Below, piece after piece: positions 21,701-29,084 of a stretch of DNA of 64,000 nt. The notes below the pieces were generated by a model. It was not told where the DNA came from. It did not search any database and saw only the letters and a list, made by a program, of their open reading frames with translations. The stretch spans positions 1 to 64,000 of the forward strand of contig NZ_JAGGKQ010000013.1 of NCBI RefSeq assembly GCF_017873815.1, written 5' to 3'. The position numbers and the translations under genes are program-made. Every line of letters starts with the position of its first letter. Positions within the stretch are counted from its first letter, which is position 1. Source of the stretch: Halorubrum alkaliphilum (GTDB lineage: Archaea; Halobacteriota; Halobacteria; Halobacteriales; Haloferacaceae).

Positions 21701-22496
21701 GGCCGTTCACGACTTGCTGTCCTGCCCACGTCGATATCAGTACGAACACGTCCAAGACGTCACACCGATGTCACCGCCCCGCGAACAGGACATCTCACCG
21801 CCTGCCGGGCTCGCCCCAGCCGAGTGGGGGACCGTCGTCCACGACGTGCTTGAAGCACACGTCGTCGCCGGCCGTGACCTTGACACGGAGCTCGCTGCTG
21901 TCCGCACACGACACGGAGAAGAAGTGGTTGATGAGCTCACCGACACCGTGATCCCGAACTTCGACGCCACTGACACCGGTACACGCCTCCAGGCGAGCGT
22001 TGCTGACGGAGACATTCTTGCCGAAGAAACATTTGATGTCACGCACGACCTCGGCGAGACCACGACCCTGATCCGCGGTGACATCGATCTGCTGTACAGA
22101 TGGGACGGCGGCTGGCACATCGTCGATTACAAAACTGGTGGTGTCCGCTCCGACGCTGAGTACGCAACCGGTCGATACAAAACCCAACTGCAAGCGTACG
22201 CCTGGTTACTCACGAACCTCTACGATATCAATGTCACCAGCGCTCACCTCATCTACGTCCACGACGGCGGGACAACCCACGATGTCGCCGTTGATCACGC
22301 GACGTTCGACGCCGCGCTGAACCGTGTCACTAAGCAATTGTCGCTCACACGCAACGAAAACGGTCGAATCATGTTAGCAACCACCCCCTCGCCCGACCCT
22401 GACGATCACCCAGATCGGGCGGCGCTTGATGAAACGACTCGTTGCGGCTCCTGCCCGTACGGGCAGAGCAAAGGCGGGCCATGCCGATTCGGTTAA
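18744..22496 (+). CDS. AddA-like UvrD-family helicase with iron-sulfur nuclease (copy 2)
   Basis: The product is 1250 residues, starting at the ATG that overlaps the previous stop (ATGA). Helicase motifs: GAGTGKTMT near residue 53, FVDEVQDTS, GDVKQSIYEWRS, TVHASKGREFPVV and LYVAFTRAADHV. The C-terminal nuclease has WGTVVHDVLE, IRGDIDLL, HIVDYKTGG and Gln-x3-Tyr. Unlike copy 1, four cysteines frame this domain: one in LLSCPRRYQYEHV and three in CGSCPYGQSKGGPC, fitting a 4Fe-4S staple. Here the helicase subunit therefore carries the active iron-sulfur nuclease. Likely DNA-end resection, either in repair or against foreign DNA; the Mrr-like and methylase genes downstream favour defence. Confidence 0.87.
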   Translation: MTGRISAIPPLETRGSVSLKGPQQTVFDRFHDPQYGRVCVNAGAGTGKTMTMIRTVAQAVVAEDDAGRDPFDQILLTTFSNDAAHELKTRLKTQLREHDAVTTDQLSDAVWRNIETNADIGTIDGFLQGLLEEIAVDIGVPASFEIRDSVTESDLIDTVFDAVRGDCPSELRQLRDAFPPTDDQPAGYRDLVVQIQQKCREYCWTPAKATRHLRKSLTEMHAGHDRPATIDDVQEILESLVPNPSMLSDTDDDALAQLLVHVQETYENTAAVIDAFSVVLESFERHYDRLTLETGALSHTDVTFLLVRELDGDAHGLDGRLPSAVADRWRDSLASRYQYVFVDEVQDTSYAQCQVLSHVIRNDAHQTQVLLIGDVKQSIYEWRSAEPEIFGDVIDAAQRADNLRDRDVEPSVVDDHFGIRGLTHVPLTLNFRSHPDIIAAANRLFSHVFSHPSLGGMGDIDIAYEPLDAFRDDGDANQARVHAMDFSGNTTRDDWVRVETERIASTIATIVDPDDDPPVRVDPYTKSEASTPVPPDPGDITLLFRSRSRMEEYATALRDRGLRAAVDASDDLFETTEIKLIIDILEWFANPHSRPSLLRILRSPLVAVSDETLRTVPRFNGSVQALLDDWPERLPSDDRDRIAGLVALRDDLRWSREEAKSDLVHKILRHSGFETVLLTNPKAIREYGNLWTLTELIDQWEEDELLAYRELVDRLTTLRDLTPQNQPDFTVAPIASEENDDAVVLTTVHASKGREFPVVFLVDLLNRLNFPRSQLNRLVCSRRDGLAIRPQPGDTPFPEGLDMDSPDDDGVWLGTDRSNGPIATATGPIWLSDERTDDGQFQYGNQLNRHLEREVAESWRNLYVAFTRAADHVFFGLCTDQIYHGEYTTWMAPMRDVFFPDTDAPTGTVELTPTDDRLDDRAGHSTASTGSHDPFTLGIDDVPLNATPRVSQDREPLPAVDEFLAGTPETDTIDALPLRPQSLTATAVHDLLSCPRRYQYEHVQDVTPMSPPREQDISPPAGLAPAEWGTVVHDVLEAHVVAGRDLDTELAAVRTRHGEEVVDELTDTVIPNFDATDTGTRLQASVADGDILAEETFDVTHDLGETTTLIRGDIDLLYRWDGGWHIVDYKTGGVRSDAEYATGRYKTQLQAYAWLLTNLYDINVTSAHLIYVHDGGTTHDVAVDHATFDAALNRVTKQLSLTRNENGRIMLATTPSPDPDDHPDRAALDETTRCGSCPYGQSKGGPCRFG

Positions 22497-22607
22497 CAGA
22501 TCTCAGTGTAGCGGACATCGACGACCTACTCACGCCGTCCTGAGTGCTTCGCTACTAATCCAAGGGAACGTATATACGACGAACAACCAACAAATAAAAA
22601 CATCAAA

Positions 22608-23972
22608 ATGGCTGTCCTGGACGATCTCTCCGGCTTCGAGTTCGAGGACGTGATGGAAGACGTTTTCCGGAATCTCGGCTACGAGAACGTCCGGCAGGCG
22701 GAACGGACGGCCGACGAGGGGCGCGACGTCATGATGGAAGAGGTCGTTGACGGGACTCGCAGGGGTGTCGTCGTCGAGTGCAAGCACACGGGAACCGTCG
22801 GGCGTCCGGTCGTGCAGAAACTGCACTCGGCGATTGCCACCTTCGAGTTCGACGGACCGAAACGCGGGATGGTGGCGACGACCGGTCGGTTCACCGGCCC
22901 GGCCATCGAGTACGCCCAGCGACTCCGGCGGAACGACGACCCGTACCCGATAGAGCTGATTGACGGCGAAGACCTGCGCGAGATCGCCGACGAGATCGGA
23001 CTCGATCTCTACAACGGCCGGATCGAAATCCTGTGCGACGAAACGCTTCGACCGTTCGATCCGGCGACATCGGTGGCGGCACCCGCCGAGGAAGCGTTCC
23101 AAGACATCGACAACATCGAGTCGACGGACCTTCCCGCACCGCATTCTCACGTCACGTTCCGACCGGTCGTCGCCGTGACGGCGGACACGAACGCGGTCTT
23201 CGAGACGTCGGTCGGCGTGATTCACCGGGTCAACGATCGGTCCCGGTTCGTCGTTCACGCCGAACGCGGCCACCCGGAGACCGCGTCCGGTGACGTCTCG
23301 AACCTCGTGTTGGAGAACCTTCACGCGACCGTCGATCTCGAAGCGGACCGGTTCGAAGATCAGTTCGATGTAGTCGAAGAGCGGCGGTTCGGGCAGACAC
23401 AGACCGAGTACAAAGACTGGGCTGTAGACCGACTCAGAGAACACCAAACCACGACGGTCTCCTACACGGGAGACAACAACGTCACGTACACAAAAACGTG
23501 TGAACCGAACCGCTCCGACATTTCGATACAGTCAATCGAACCGGTGTACCTGCCGCAGGTCCGACACACGACGGATCTACAGGAGTACTCGTATCCGTAC
23601 GAGTATTTCGCGGCGGGACCATCTCGCGTAACGAGCGAAGACGAAATCCACCAATGCGTCCACTGCGACATCGCAGGCACCGACAACACCTACACGTACT
23701 GTGCGAACTGCGGAAGCATTAATTGCAACTCACACATCAAAACTGAGCGACTGGAGGAAACACCGGTCTGTACCGGATGCGCGGTAACCGAGCGCTTTGC
23801 GTTCAAAACGAAGTACTTCTATGACGAGGCGAACCGTGATGCGTTCCGGGAAGAGTACGAGGCGATGCCGTTCTACGAGAAAGCGAAGGAGAACACGTGG
23901 CTGGTCGTCAGCGCAGCCGTGTTCGTCGTACTCGTACTTCTCGGAGTGCTGGCTACCGTTGGCGGGCTCTGA
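22608..23972 (+). CDS. Mrr-like restriction endonuclease with zinc fingers and membrane anchor
   Basis: Of 454 residues, positions 8-110 form an Mrr-type PD-(D/E)XK domain: FEFEDVMEDVFRNLGYENV, then DEGRDV and VVECKH as catalytic acid and Glu-x-Lys, and a later QKLHSAI helix. Residues 350-400 hold paired zinc-binding motifs (CVHC, CANC, CNSH, CTGC). A single hydrophobic helix near residues 430-452 ends the protein, so it is anchored in the membrane. Mrr proteins cut modified or foreign DNA. The tail would place this nuclease at the cell envelope. A TATA-like box at about 22570 gives it its own promoter, although it follows the AddAB-like pair closely. Confidence 0.82.
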   Translation: MAVLDDLSGFEFEDVMEDVFRNLGYENVRQAERTADEGRDVMMEEVVDGTRRGVVVECKHTGTVGRPVVQKLHSAIATFEFDGPKRGMVATTGRFTGPAIEYAQRLRRNDDPYPIELIDGEDLREIADEIGLDLYNGRIEILCDETLRPFDPATSVAAPAEEAFQDIDNIESTDLPAPHSHVTFRPVVAVTADTNAVFETSVGVIHRVNDRSRFVVHAERGHPETASGDVSNLVLENLHATVDLEADRFEDQFDVVEERRFGQTQTEYKDWAVDRLREHQTTTVSYTGDNNVTYTKTCEPNRSDISIQSIEPVYLPQVRHTTDLQEYSYPYEYFAAGPSRVTSEDEIHQCVHCDIAGTDNTYTYCANCGSINCNSHIKTERLEETPVCTGCAVTERFAFKTKYFYDEANRDAFREEYEAMPFYEKAKENTWLVVSAAVFVVLVLLGVLATVGGL

Positions 23973-24260
23973 CTCCCGGTGCAAATATCAGACCATTCTT
24001 CGGTGGGTCTCCACAGTCTCGTACTGGGATTACAAAAACATCATTCACGCAACCACGCTGGTTTCCCGACGCGCGCGGTTCCATTCTTGATACATCGCCT
24101 CTACGGGCGTATTTTAGTTGGATAATTGTTATTATTGGCGGTATGGTCGTGCTGTCAGTCGGGTGGTCGTGCTGTGAGTCCGGATTCTGCTTCTAACGGC
24201 CTGAGGAGTTAGAAATCGCGGGCTAACGTTTATACGTACCCACGGGTTTTGCCGGTGTGC

Positions 24261-24572
24261 ATGCAGCAAGTCATCGACCGAAAACTGTACGATACAGACC
24301 AAGCCGAACAGATCGCTAGGTACGCACCGCTGACCGACAGGGGCGATTTTAACTACCTGATCGAAACTTTGTACAAGACCGCCGACGGCGAGCACTTCCT
24401 TCACGGCGAGGGGGGCGCAGCCACGAAATGGGCAGAGAAAATCAGCAATCAGCGCACGCCTGGCGAAGAGATCCGGCTGTTGACCGACGACGAAGCGCTG
24501 GACTGGTGTGAGGAGCGAGCGATTGACGGCGGAATCGTCGTCGACGAGTTCGGCCACCTAGTCGAAACGTAG
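24261..24572 (+). CDS. Small phage-type hypothetical protein
   Basis: This 103-residue protein starts at ATG 24261, about 25 bases after a TATA-like TTTATACG, so the message may be leaderless. The pattern LYDTDQAEQIARY, then ETLYKTADGEHFLHGEGGA, and a terminal LTDDEALDWCEER resembles a small family found in bacteriophages and mobile elements whose function is unknown. The preceding 288 bases (23973-24260) contain no other gene I can recognise. Located between the Mrr-like nuclease and the methylase, it could belong to the defence cluster or to a viral remnant. Confidence 0.65.
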   Translation: MQQVIDRKLYDTDQAEQIARYAPLTDRGDFNYLIETLYKTADGEHFLHGEGGAATKWAEKISNQRTPGEEIRLLTDDEALDWCEERAIDGGIVVDEFGHLVET

Positions 24573-24647
24573 CTCCGGGAGTCGCCTCGGAAGCCCACAA
24601 CCCGGTAGGTGGGTGGCGTACTTCGGATCATTCCCGGAGCGAGGCTT

Positions 24648-27107
24648 ATGCCAGAACCCAGGCGTGTCAATCGCCTTCAGCGGCGAGGGACGAAGTGCGA
24701 CACGCGAACGTACCATCCGATCCCCGAACTCTCCGTAGGATCGAGCGACGGGAGAGACGAATTATTGATCACATCGGTGGGGTTAGAAGCCCGTCGACGT
24801 GGGCAGATCGAGGAGGTCATCGAACAGCTCGCCGCCGACGGCCATGCCCTCCCCCCACCGTTCTCCGAACCAGAGCTCTATCGAGCAGCCGCAAGCGTCG
24901 GGATTCCAGTCTGGGAACCGGAGGTGAAAAATCGATTCACTGGCGGGATACTTGACCGACTCAACTACGAGTGGGACCCAGTCGCCCAAGGGTTCGTACC
25001 GGTAGTCGGAGAGACCTTGATCGGCGCTATCAAAACTGCCGCCGAGACTGTCGTTCCAGCTCTAAATTCAGAGATCTCACAGTCGCTTCGGAGACGGCTC
25101 GAAGACTGGTGTGAGTTACACGGCTTCGATTCACTGGAACACACAGCCGTTCAGACGATTATTGCACGCCAAGCACTCCTGAGTGTCCTCCTGCAGGCAG
25201 CACTCTACGAGCGACAGCGGAAGCAGCACGCGTGGCCACAGCTCGACACTAATCCGCAGACCACACTTCGCCAAATCGAGGAACGAACAGGGCACCCCGG
25301 ATTCAAAGCGTGTGTGCTTGACGACGTTGTGCAGCTATTCGAGGCGACGGATCTGGAAGCAGTCCTCAGCGAACGACACAGAGTGTTGTATTCGAGCCAG
25401 CCCGCAGAATCCATCGGGAAGCTCTACGAAGCGCTACTCCCAAGCGAGTACCGCAGGACGATCGGTCAGCACAGAACCCCACCAGAGATCGGGAGCCTAA
25501 TGCAGACGTGGGCGACCAGCGGTGGAGACACCGTCCTCGATCCGGGCATGGGTGCCGGCGGCTTGTCGACGCCGTTCCATCCACGATGGGACGTAAGTAC
25601 TGATCCAGGAGATGTCACGGGAATTGATCGGAGTCCAATCGCCGCCCGTATGGGAATCACAGCACAGACACTGGCCCGACAAGGCACGACAGCCCAACTA
25701 ACTGACTTCCTCGATCTCGCCCCGGGAGACTTGGATCACGACGTCGACGCAGTGGTGTGTAACCCGCCGTATACCCGCTATCAGGAACTCCCCGCAGAGT
25801 ACAGAGCCGAACGCAACGCCCAAGCCGAAGACCAAACAGGGGTAGAGATCCCCGGTACCTCGCCGCTGTATGCATACTTCCTGTACCACTTGCGGCAGTT
25901 CCTCGATCCCGGGGATCGGACGGCAGTCATCGTCCCACACGCCTTCCTGGCTCGGGACTACGGAACGCCACTCAAGCGGTTCCTGTTGCGAGAGTTTCAC
26001 GTGAAAGCGCTCCTGATGTCTGATCCGAACACCGAGTCGGTATTCGAGAATGCGCAGACGACCGAGCTGATCCTGTTTCTCGAAGCACGGAGTGAGGATG
26101 ACGACACGGACGTGACGCGGTTCATTCACGTCGACGAGAAGCAGGACGTCCCGAGCCTCACCGACTCGGTCCGAAACGGCAGGCAAGGGGAAACGGAGTG
26201 GGGAGTCGTGCACTGCGTTGAACAGGCGGACTTGGCTCCCGAGCAGAAGTGGGAGCGCTTGTTCGACCCGATTGACGTCGAAACATCTCCTCGTCTCACG
26301 CCGCTCTCGGAACTCGCGGACGTTCGCCGCGGGTTACAGACGGGCGAGAACGATTTCTTTTGCCTCACACAGGAGACCATCGACGCATGGAGAATCGAGC
26401 AGCGATTCCTCGAACGAATGGTTCCGAAGCCGGAGTACATCGAGGGGTACGATGTTCGTTCAAACGACTGGCAACATCACCATGATAACGACCGGCCTAC
26501 CCGGCTGCTATACCATACCGATCCCGTCGAGGGAGTGCCTGCAACGACCTACGATGAGGAGGCTGGCCGCGCGAAGTGGAGTGAAGCTACAACAACGGAA
26601 GAACCAGCGGTCTCGGTAGTGGAGTATCTACGGCACGGCCTACCTGAGCACAAAACGCTCTCGACACGGACAACCGTCCACCGTCGGGAGCCCTGGTACT
26701 GTGTTGAGCGGGGTGATGTCGCGCCGATACTGATACCATCGATGAGCCGGTCAGGCATCCGCTTCCTGCTCAACGAAACCAACGCGCGACACCTGAACAG
26801 TTATTATGGGGTCTACCCTGACCCGGCGATTGGACGGACCGGGAAGAAAGCGCTGCTCGCATATCTGAACTCCACCTTCGTCGACAAAATTGTCTCGCAA
26901 GAGCAACACACGTTGTCAAGCGGACTAAAGAAAATCGAACCGGGAGACGCGAAAGACATCCCTGTCATCGATCCGCAAAAGTTCCCTGATACTGTCGTCT
27001 CCACGCTCGCTGACTCTTTCGACGACCTTCGGGAAGCCGCACGACGTAACGAGGATGAGGAGCCCATCATCAGTCGAATCGATTCAGTGCTCGAACGGGA
27101 ATTGTAG
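24648..27107 (+). CDS. N6-adenine DNA methyltransferase (Eco57I-like) with target recognition region
   Basis: The product is about 819 residues from the ATG at 24648. The first 240 residues are helical and unrecognised. Then come SAM motif I TVLDPGMGAGGL, motif II GIDRSP, and the catalytic CNPPYTRY (motif IV), typical of amino-methyltransferases. A probable target-recognition half follows, with RRGLQTGENDFF and terminal AYLNSTFVDKI and GLKKIEPGDAKDIPV blocks seen in type IIG and Eco57I-like enzymes. No nuclease motif is visible in the N-terminus, so it may be a solitary methylase or work with the Mrr-like nuclease. It would methylate adenine at an unknown DNA site. Confidence 0.85.
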   Translation: MPEPRRVNRLQRRGTKCDTRTYHPIPELSVGSSDGRDELLITSVGLEARRRGQIEEVIEQLAADGHALPPPFSEPELYRAAASVGIPVWEPEVKNRFTGGILDRLNYEWDPVAQGFVPVVGETLIGAIKTAAETVVPALNSEISQSLRRRLEDWCELHGFDSLEHTAVQTIIARQALLSVLLQAALYERQRKQHAWPQLDTNPQTTLRQIEERTGHPGFKACVLDDVVQLFEATDLEAVLSERHRVLYSSQPAESIGKLYEALLPSEYRRTIGQHRTPPEIGSLMQTWATSGGDTVLDPGMGAGGLSTPFHPRWDVSTDPGDVTGIDRSPIAARMGITAQTLARQGTTAQLTDFLDLAPGDLDHDVDAVVCNPPYTRYQELPAEYRAERNAQAEDQTGVEIPGTSPLYAYFLYHLRQFLDPGDRTAVIVPHAFLARDYGTPLKRFLLREFHVKALLMSDPNTESVFENAQTTELILFLEARSEDDDTDVTRFIHVDEKQDVPSLTDSVRNGRQGETEWGVVHCVEQADLAPEQKWERLFDPIDVETSPRLTPLSELADVRRGLQTGENDFFCLTQETIDAWRIEQRFLERMVPKPEYIEGYDVRSNDWQHHHDNDRPTRLLYHTDPVEGVPATTYDEEAGRAKWSEATTTEEPAVSVVEYLRHGLPEHKTLSTRTTVHRREPWYCVERGDVAPILIPSMSRSGIRFLLNETNARHLNSYYGVYPDPAIGRTGKKALLAYLNSTFVDKIVSQEQHTLSSGLKKIEPGDAKDIPVIDPQKFPDTVVSTLADSFDDLREAARRNEDEEPIISRIDSVLEREL

Positions 27108-27130
27108 CAGGCATCGCTCTACCCTGTGGC

Positions 27131-28081
27131 TCACATCACTCCGTACTGGGATTTCAATGAGTCATACTCGTCGGGATTTGGGAGCACTGTCTCCCGGCTC
27201 TGTCGTTGGTCAACCTCACCGTTGAGAAACGCGTACATATCCGAGGCTGTGGGTTCTAAACCGTACCACGGTGCAATACTGCGCAGATCATTCTCGTGGA
27301 TGTCCGCGTGTTCGATGAGGAGGAGCGCGTAGCTCACTTGCCTTGATCCGGTATCGGCCACGAGACTGTGACAGACGACCTGGGCAGGAGTGAGATTCTC
27401 GCCCGGTGCGTACCAAAATGCCGGTTCACCTGCCAGGAAAAACTGGAGGTCGAATGCGGCGAACCGCGCAAGTCCGGTTATCTCCCACTCATCAGCGGCT
27501 TGGAGAGCTGCGGTGTCGTCTTTGGTGTGGACGTGGACGAGTGCCCGCTCGGGGTCGGACCACTCGACTGTTGCACTTGGCGCGAGACGCCGGACACGGG
27601 TGCGGTGCTCGTGGAGAATAACGGCTTCTGCGAAGTCGTGTAACGGTTGTAGGCCGGGTACGAGCGCATACTCCGGTCCGGATGGGGAGAGCATTGCGCG
27701 ATTTTTCAACGAATCCAGCGCGTTGTGGACTGCCTGTCGGGTGATCCCTAGCCGGTCAGCGATTGTTCTTGCGCGCCAAGGTTTGTTCAGAAACCAGCAG
27801 ATACGTATCGTCGCTGGTGAGAGCAGGTTGGGCCACTCAACGTGACCTAGTTTTGAGAGTAGATTTCGGTACGCTTCGATCACGGGATGGCCAGTAACGC
27901 GCAGAAGTCGCTGATTGTGATGGCCTCTGGATTCGTCGATGAGTCCTGCGGTGTGTAGCTCATCGGCCGTCCGGTAGATCTGTGAAGTACTAAACCCGGT
28001 TTCGTCTGCGATCTCGTTAATGGTCGCTTCGCGCCCGCGGTGAAGAGCGTCGATGAGTGAAATTCCTGCGTTCGTGAGCAC
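27131..28081 (-). CDS. Two-domain winged-helix regulator (MarR/AbiEi-like)
   Basis: This 316-residue protein begins at GTG 28081. It has one winged helix near residues 15-65 (INEIADETGFSTSQIYRTADEL), a second near 95-140 (RTIADRLGITRQAVHNALDSL), and a C-terminal region with WEITGLARFAAF that resembles AbiEi-type antitoxin regulators. A TATA-like box at about 28104-28115 places the start of transcription at the GTG itself, implying a leaderless message. Inverted sequence elements flank this promoter and suggest autoregulation. The upstream neighbour on the same strand is a zinc-finger-like protein of unknown role. Regulatory function is likely; targets are not evident. Confidence 0.72.
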   Translation of the reverse strand: MLTNAGISLIDALHRGREATINEIADETGFSTSQIYRTADELHTAGLIDESRGHHNQRLLRVTGHPVIEAYRNLLSKLGHVEWPNLLSPATIRICWFLNKPWRARTIADRLGITRQAVHNALDSLKNRAMLSPSGPEYALVPGLQPLHDFAEAVILHEHRTRVRRLAPSATVEWSDPERALVHVHTKDDTAALQAADEWEITGLARFAAFDLQFFLAGEPAFWYAPGENLTPAQVVCHSLVADTGSRQVSYALLLIEHADIHENDLRSIAPWYGLEPTASDMYAFLNGEVDQRQSRETVLPNPDEYDSLKSQYGVM

Positions 28082-28139
28082 TACTGTAAAACGAAATAGT
28101 CAATCACATATAAGTGCTATTGGAAGTTGTTTTACTGTA
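28082..28139. promoter_or_regulatory. Inverted repeat around a TATA box, probable operator
   Basis: TACTGTAAAAC at 28082-28092 and GTTTTACTGTA at 28129-28139 are inverted copies with one mismatch. They bracket the TATA-like ACATATAAG read on the minus strand (CTTATATGT). The left copy overlaps the expected transcription start of the winged-helix gene. This is a natural layout for an autoregulatory operator. Confidence 0.5.
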
Positions 28140-28146
28140 GCCTATT

Positions 28147-28764
28147 TCAATCAGCTGTCGAGTCGAACAGCCGGTGATGATTTTCGAGCCATTCGACCTC
28201 GTGGTACGTCACGTCATCCTGGATGTCGGATTCTAACGGGAGTGGATTTGAAGGGCGGTTCGTGTAGGTGAGGTTGATTTCGATACAGGGTCCATGCTCA
28301 GAGACGCAATCAAATCCATCGTCACAAGCATATACGACGCTGAACCACCGGATTTGAAACCCGAAGTGATCACAGACATCTCTGACGACTGCTGCATCAC
28401 AATAGGGCGTATGGATCCACAACTCACCGCCAGCGTATGCTCCATCTTTGACGCACCAGATCTCATCGAGCGACCGAAGAAATGCTGCTGCGCGATTGTA
28501 GTGCGCTTCAGTCAAGCGGTCCCACCAGTAGTATCGTTCAACTTGGTCAACGAGCAGCTGGAGGCAGTCACCACACACATCGTACTCGGTCTCTCCAAGA
28601 CAGACATCGTGGAGTTCGTCATGATGTGTGGTGTCGCACGCATCGCATGCTGGACGGGAACTTGTATCTTGACACACGGAACGCGCATCAGAGTCGATGT
28701 GGTGGGAATACGCGCTGCTATGCTCTGTTTGTTCAGATTTACTCGCATCGGTATTCTCGGTCAT
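28147..28764 (-). CDS. Cysteine-rich hypothetical protein with zinc ribbon
   Basis: The product is 205 residues. The N-terminus is Ser/Thr/His-rich and unstructured. CDAC near residue 40 and CGDC near residue 65 form a probable zinc ribbon. The middle and end are mixed helix-strand with many aromatic residues and extra cysteines (WCVKDGAYAGGELWIHTPYC, ACDDGFDC). I do not recognise the family. It lies upstream of the winged-helix gene on the same strand. Its own 5' region contains a strong hairpin (28779-28808). Confidence 0.6.
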   Translation of the reverse strand: MTENTDASKSEQTEHSSAYSHHIDSDARSVCQDTSSRPACDACDTTHHDELHDVCLGETEYDVCGDCLQLLVDQVERYYWWDRLTEAHYNRAAAFLRSLDEIWCVKDGAYAGGELWIHTPYCDAAVVRDVCDHFGFQIRWFSVVYACDDGFDCVSEHGPCIEINLTYTNRPSNPLPLESDIQDDVTYHEVEWLENHHRLFDSTAD

Positions 28765-28778
28765 TGGTCTCTAACCGA

Positions 28779-28808
28779 GAACCATCAGTCACGTCGGTGA
28801 CTGGGTTC
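28779..28808. other. Stem-loop upstream of the cysteine-rich gene
   Basis: CAGTCAC and GTGACTG pair across a GTCG loop, and GAACC/GGTTC extend the stem after a two-base bulge. The hairpin sits just before the start of the cysteine-rich gene and could be a leader structure or operator. Confidence 0.4.
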
Positions 28809-28928
28809 CCGGCTAGAACCCGACCGACGGGAGACTAGCCATCTGTAATAGCAAATATCGGGTTGCTGTAAATAGTTTCTGTGCACTCCACCAGAGGGTT
28901 CTAACCGTACTAAGACGTTGATGGCTGT

Positions 28929-29084
28929 ATGGATATGATCACGATTGAGCGGGAGGACGACTGGTTCGTGATCACGGACGAAGAGACCGGGGTGACGACC
29001 CAGGGAGAGACGAAATTGGAAGCGTTGCTGGTGCTGGCTGATCTTTCTACGAGGAGAGAATCCCGGCGTTTACGCCGGGAGTGA
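28929..29084 (+). pseudogene. HicB-like antitoxin fragment, interrupted by TnpB element
   Basis: Translation from ATG 28929 gives MDMITIEREDDWFVITDEE followed by TGVTTQGETKLEALLVLADL, the start of a small HicB-like antitoxin of the kind found widely in haloarchaea. After about residue 38 the frame runs into sequence of the transposon left end and stops at 29084. No HicB C-terminus appears on the right side of the element, so the insertion was accompanied by loss of the remaining part. No HicA-type partner is visible nearby. Confidence 0.6.
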
